Assembly: GCA_963667815.1 (NCBI GenBank)
Contig: OY764021.1
Direction: 5' to 3' (one strand)
DNA: 64,000 bases
Source of the DNA: Saccharicrinis sp963667815
GTDB lineage: Bacteria > Bacteroidota > Bacteroidia > Bacteroidales > Marinilabiliaceae
Part shown: positions 63,575 to 64,000 of the stretch, in pieces
Position numbering within the stretch: the stretch's first letter is position 1
Layout: each line of letters begins with the position of its first letter
Program-made: the position numbers and the translations under genes
The notes under the pieces: model-generated
What the model saw: the letters and a program-made list of their open reading frames with translations, nothing else
Database searches by the model: none
Told to the model about the DNA's origin: nothing

Positions 63575-64000
63575 TTATAATTTAAAATTAAATCCAGCTA
63601 AATATAATCCTCCGATTTTATCCATAAACACATATTCTTGTGTGTCGTTATTTAATACATTGCGCGCATTTACAAATACACTAATCATCTCGTTTATTTT
63701 GTAATTAACTTTTGCATTTAAAGAAAACTTCCCGTCTATATGTCCAGTGTATTTAGGATCAGCAGGGCGATTAGTGGATGTTTCATATTGAGAGTATAAA
63801 TAGTACTTGTCGTAGTAGTACCCTTGGGCAGTAATGTCTAACTTGTTAGTGGGTTTGTATGTAAAAGACAAACTTCCCCAAAAAGAAGGTACTGCTTCGT
63901 TATCCATATCCTTATAATAGCTTTCTCCAGGTTGGTAACCAGAACTATAACTGGCATTAGGAGCATCGGCATATGGTCCCTGACCAGTGATGTATAAATA
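63575..64000 (-). CDS. TonB-dependent receptor, C-terminal part (runs off the right edge)
   Basis: The minus-strand frame is open from the window end to the stop at 63575, so at least 141 residues are present and the ATG at 63907 is not the start. The barrel strands alternate (LSFTYKPTNKLDITAQGYYYD, FSLNAKVNYKINEMISVFVNARNVLNN), with the conserved NARNVLNN segment and a final FNFKL of TonB receptor barrels. The substrate is unknown because the plug and N-terminus lie outside the window. Confidence 0.85.
   Translation of the reverse strand, partial: YLYITGQGPYADAPNASYSSGYQPGESYYKDMDNEAVPSFWGSLSFTYKPTNKLDITAQGYYYDKYYLYSQYETSTNRPADPKYTGHIDGKFSLNAKVNYKINEMISVFVNARNVLNNDTQEYVFMDKIGGLYLAGFNFKL

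Overview
The window is a contiguous piece of a low-GC Bacteroidota chromosome. Three things point there: a SusC/SusD pair, lipoproteins and outer-membrane barrels with Bacteroidota-style signals, and many upstream regions carrying the Bacteroidota promoter (TTTG, 19-21 nt, TAnnTTTG). A flavodiiron protein and an oxygen-sensitive glycyl-radical enzyme suggest an anaerobe or facultative anaerobe, probably a marine or gut Bacteroidales/Marinilabiliales-type organism. The lineage below phylum is inference.

Layout. 0-1 kb: two heavy-metal-associated (HMA) domain proteins, the first cut by the left edge. 1.5-4.7 kb: an unknown helical protein and a LytTR/LytS-type two-component pair. 4.9-13.4 kb: one operon with an M16 metallopeptidase, SusC, SusD and two lipoproteins, which looks like a peptide-capture locus. 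13.6-29.3 kb: an accessory region. It holds an unknown protein, an IS110-family element, about 2.5 kb of non-coding hairpin-rich repeats with a 315-bp tandem array, a truncated glycosyltransferase-like gene, a DUF6266-like gene, a 22-bp minisatellite, a five-gene operon of defence type, a SUKH-like remnant, a frameshifted HxlR regulator, a HipBA module with a visible operator, and an integrase remnant beside two identical tRNA-Ser genes.

29.9-64 kb is mostly chromosomal core. It contains an ECF sigma/anti-sigma envelope operon, a PAS histidine kinase with a REC-only regulator, amt-PII, htpG, a membrane nucleotide cyclase, an OmpR-type two-component operon with a probable autoregulatory operator, a lone GH28 enzyme, gyrB, a flavodiiron protein, a SPOR lipoprotein, mltG, dapF, a DegP-type protease and rpoD. 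It then contains a glycyl-radical activase, a HypD-like hydroxyproline dehydratase and an S37-like prolyl aminopeptidase, a YceI/porin/YceI-like/Rrf2 cluster, and the C-terminus of a TonB-dependent receptor that runs off the right edge.

The strongest candidate for an undescribed system is 21168-26697. Five genes overlap or abut: an HTH regulator, an 823-residue protein with a MORC/HSP90-like GHKL ATPase at one end and a histidine-kinase-like module at the other, a receiver-domain protein, an HNH nuclease and an N6-adenine methyltransferase. It reads as a restriction-modification system run through a GHKL/phosphorelay module. The second notable locus is 55867-60429, where an anaerobic hydroxyproline dehydratase is linked to a proline-specific secreted peptidase, suggesting use of collagen-like peptides.
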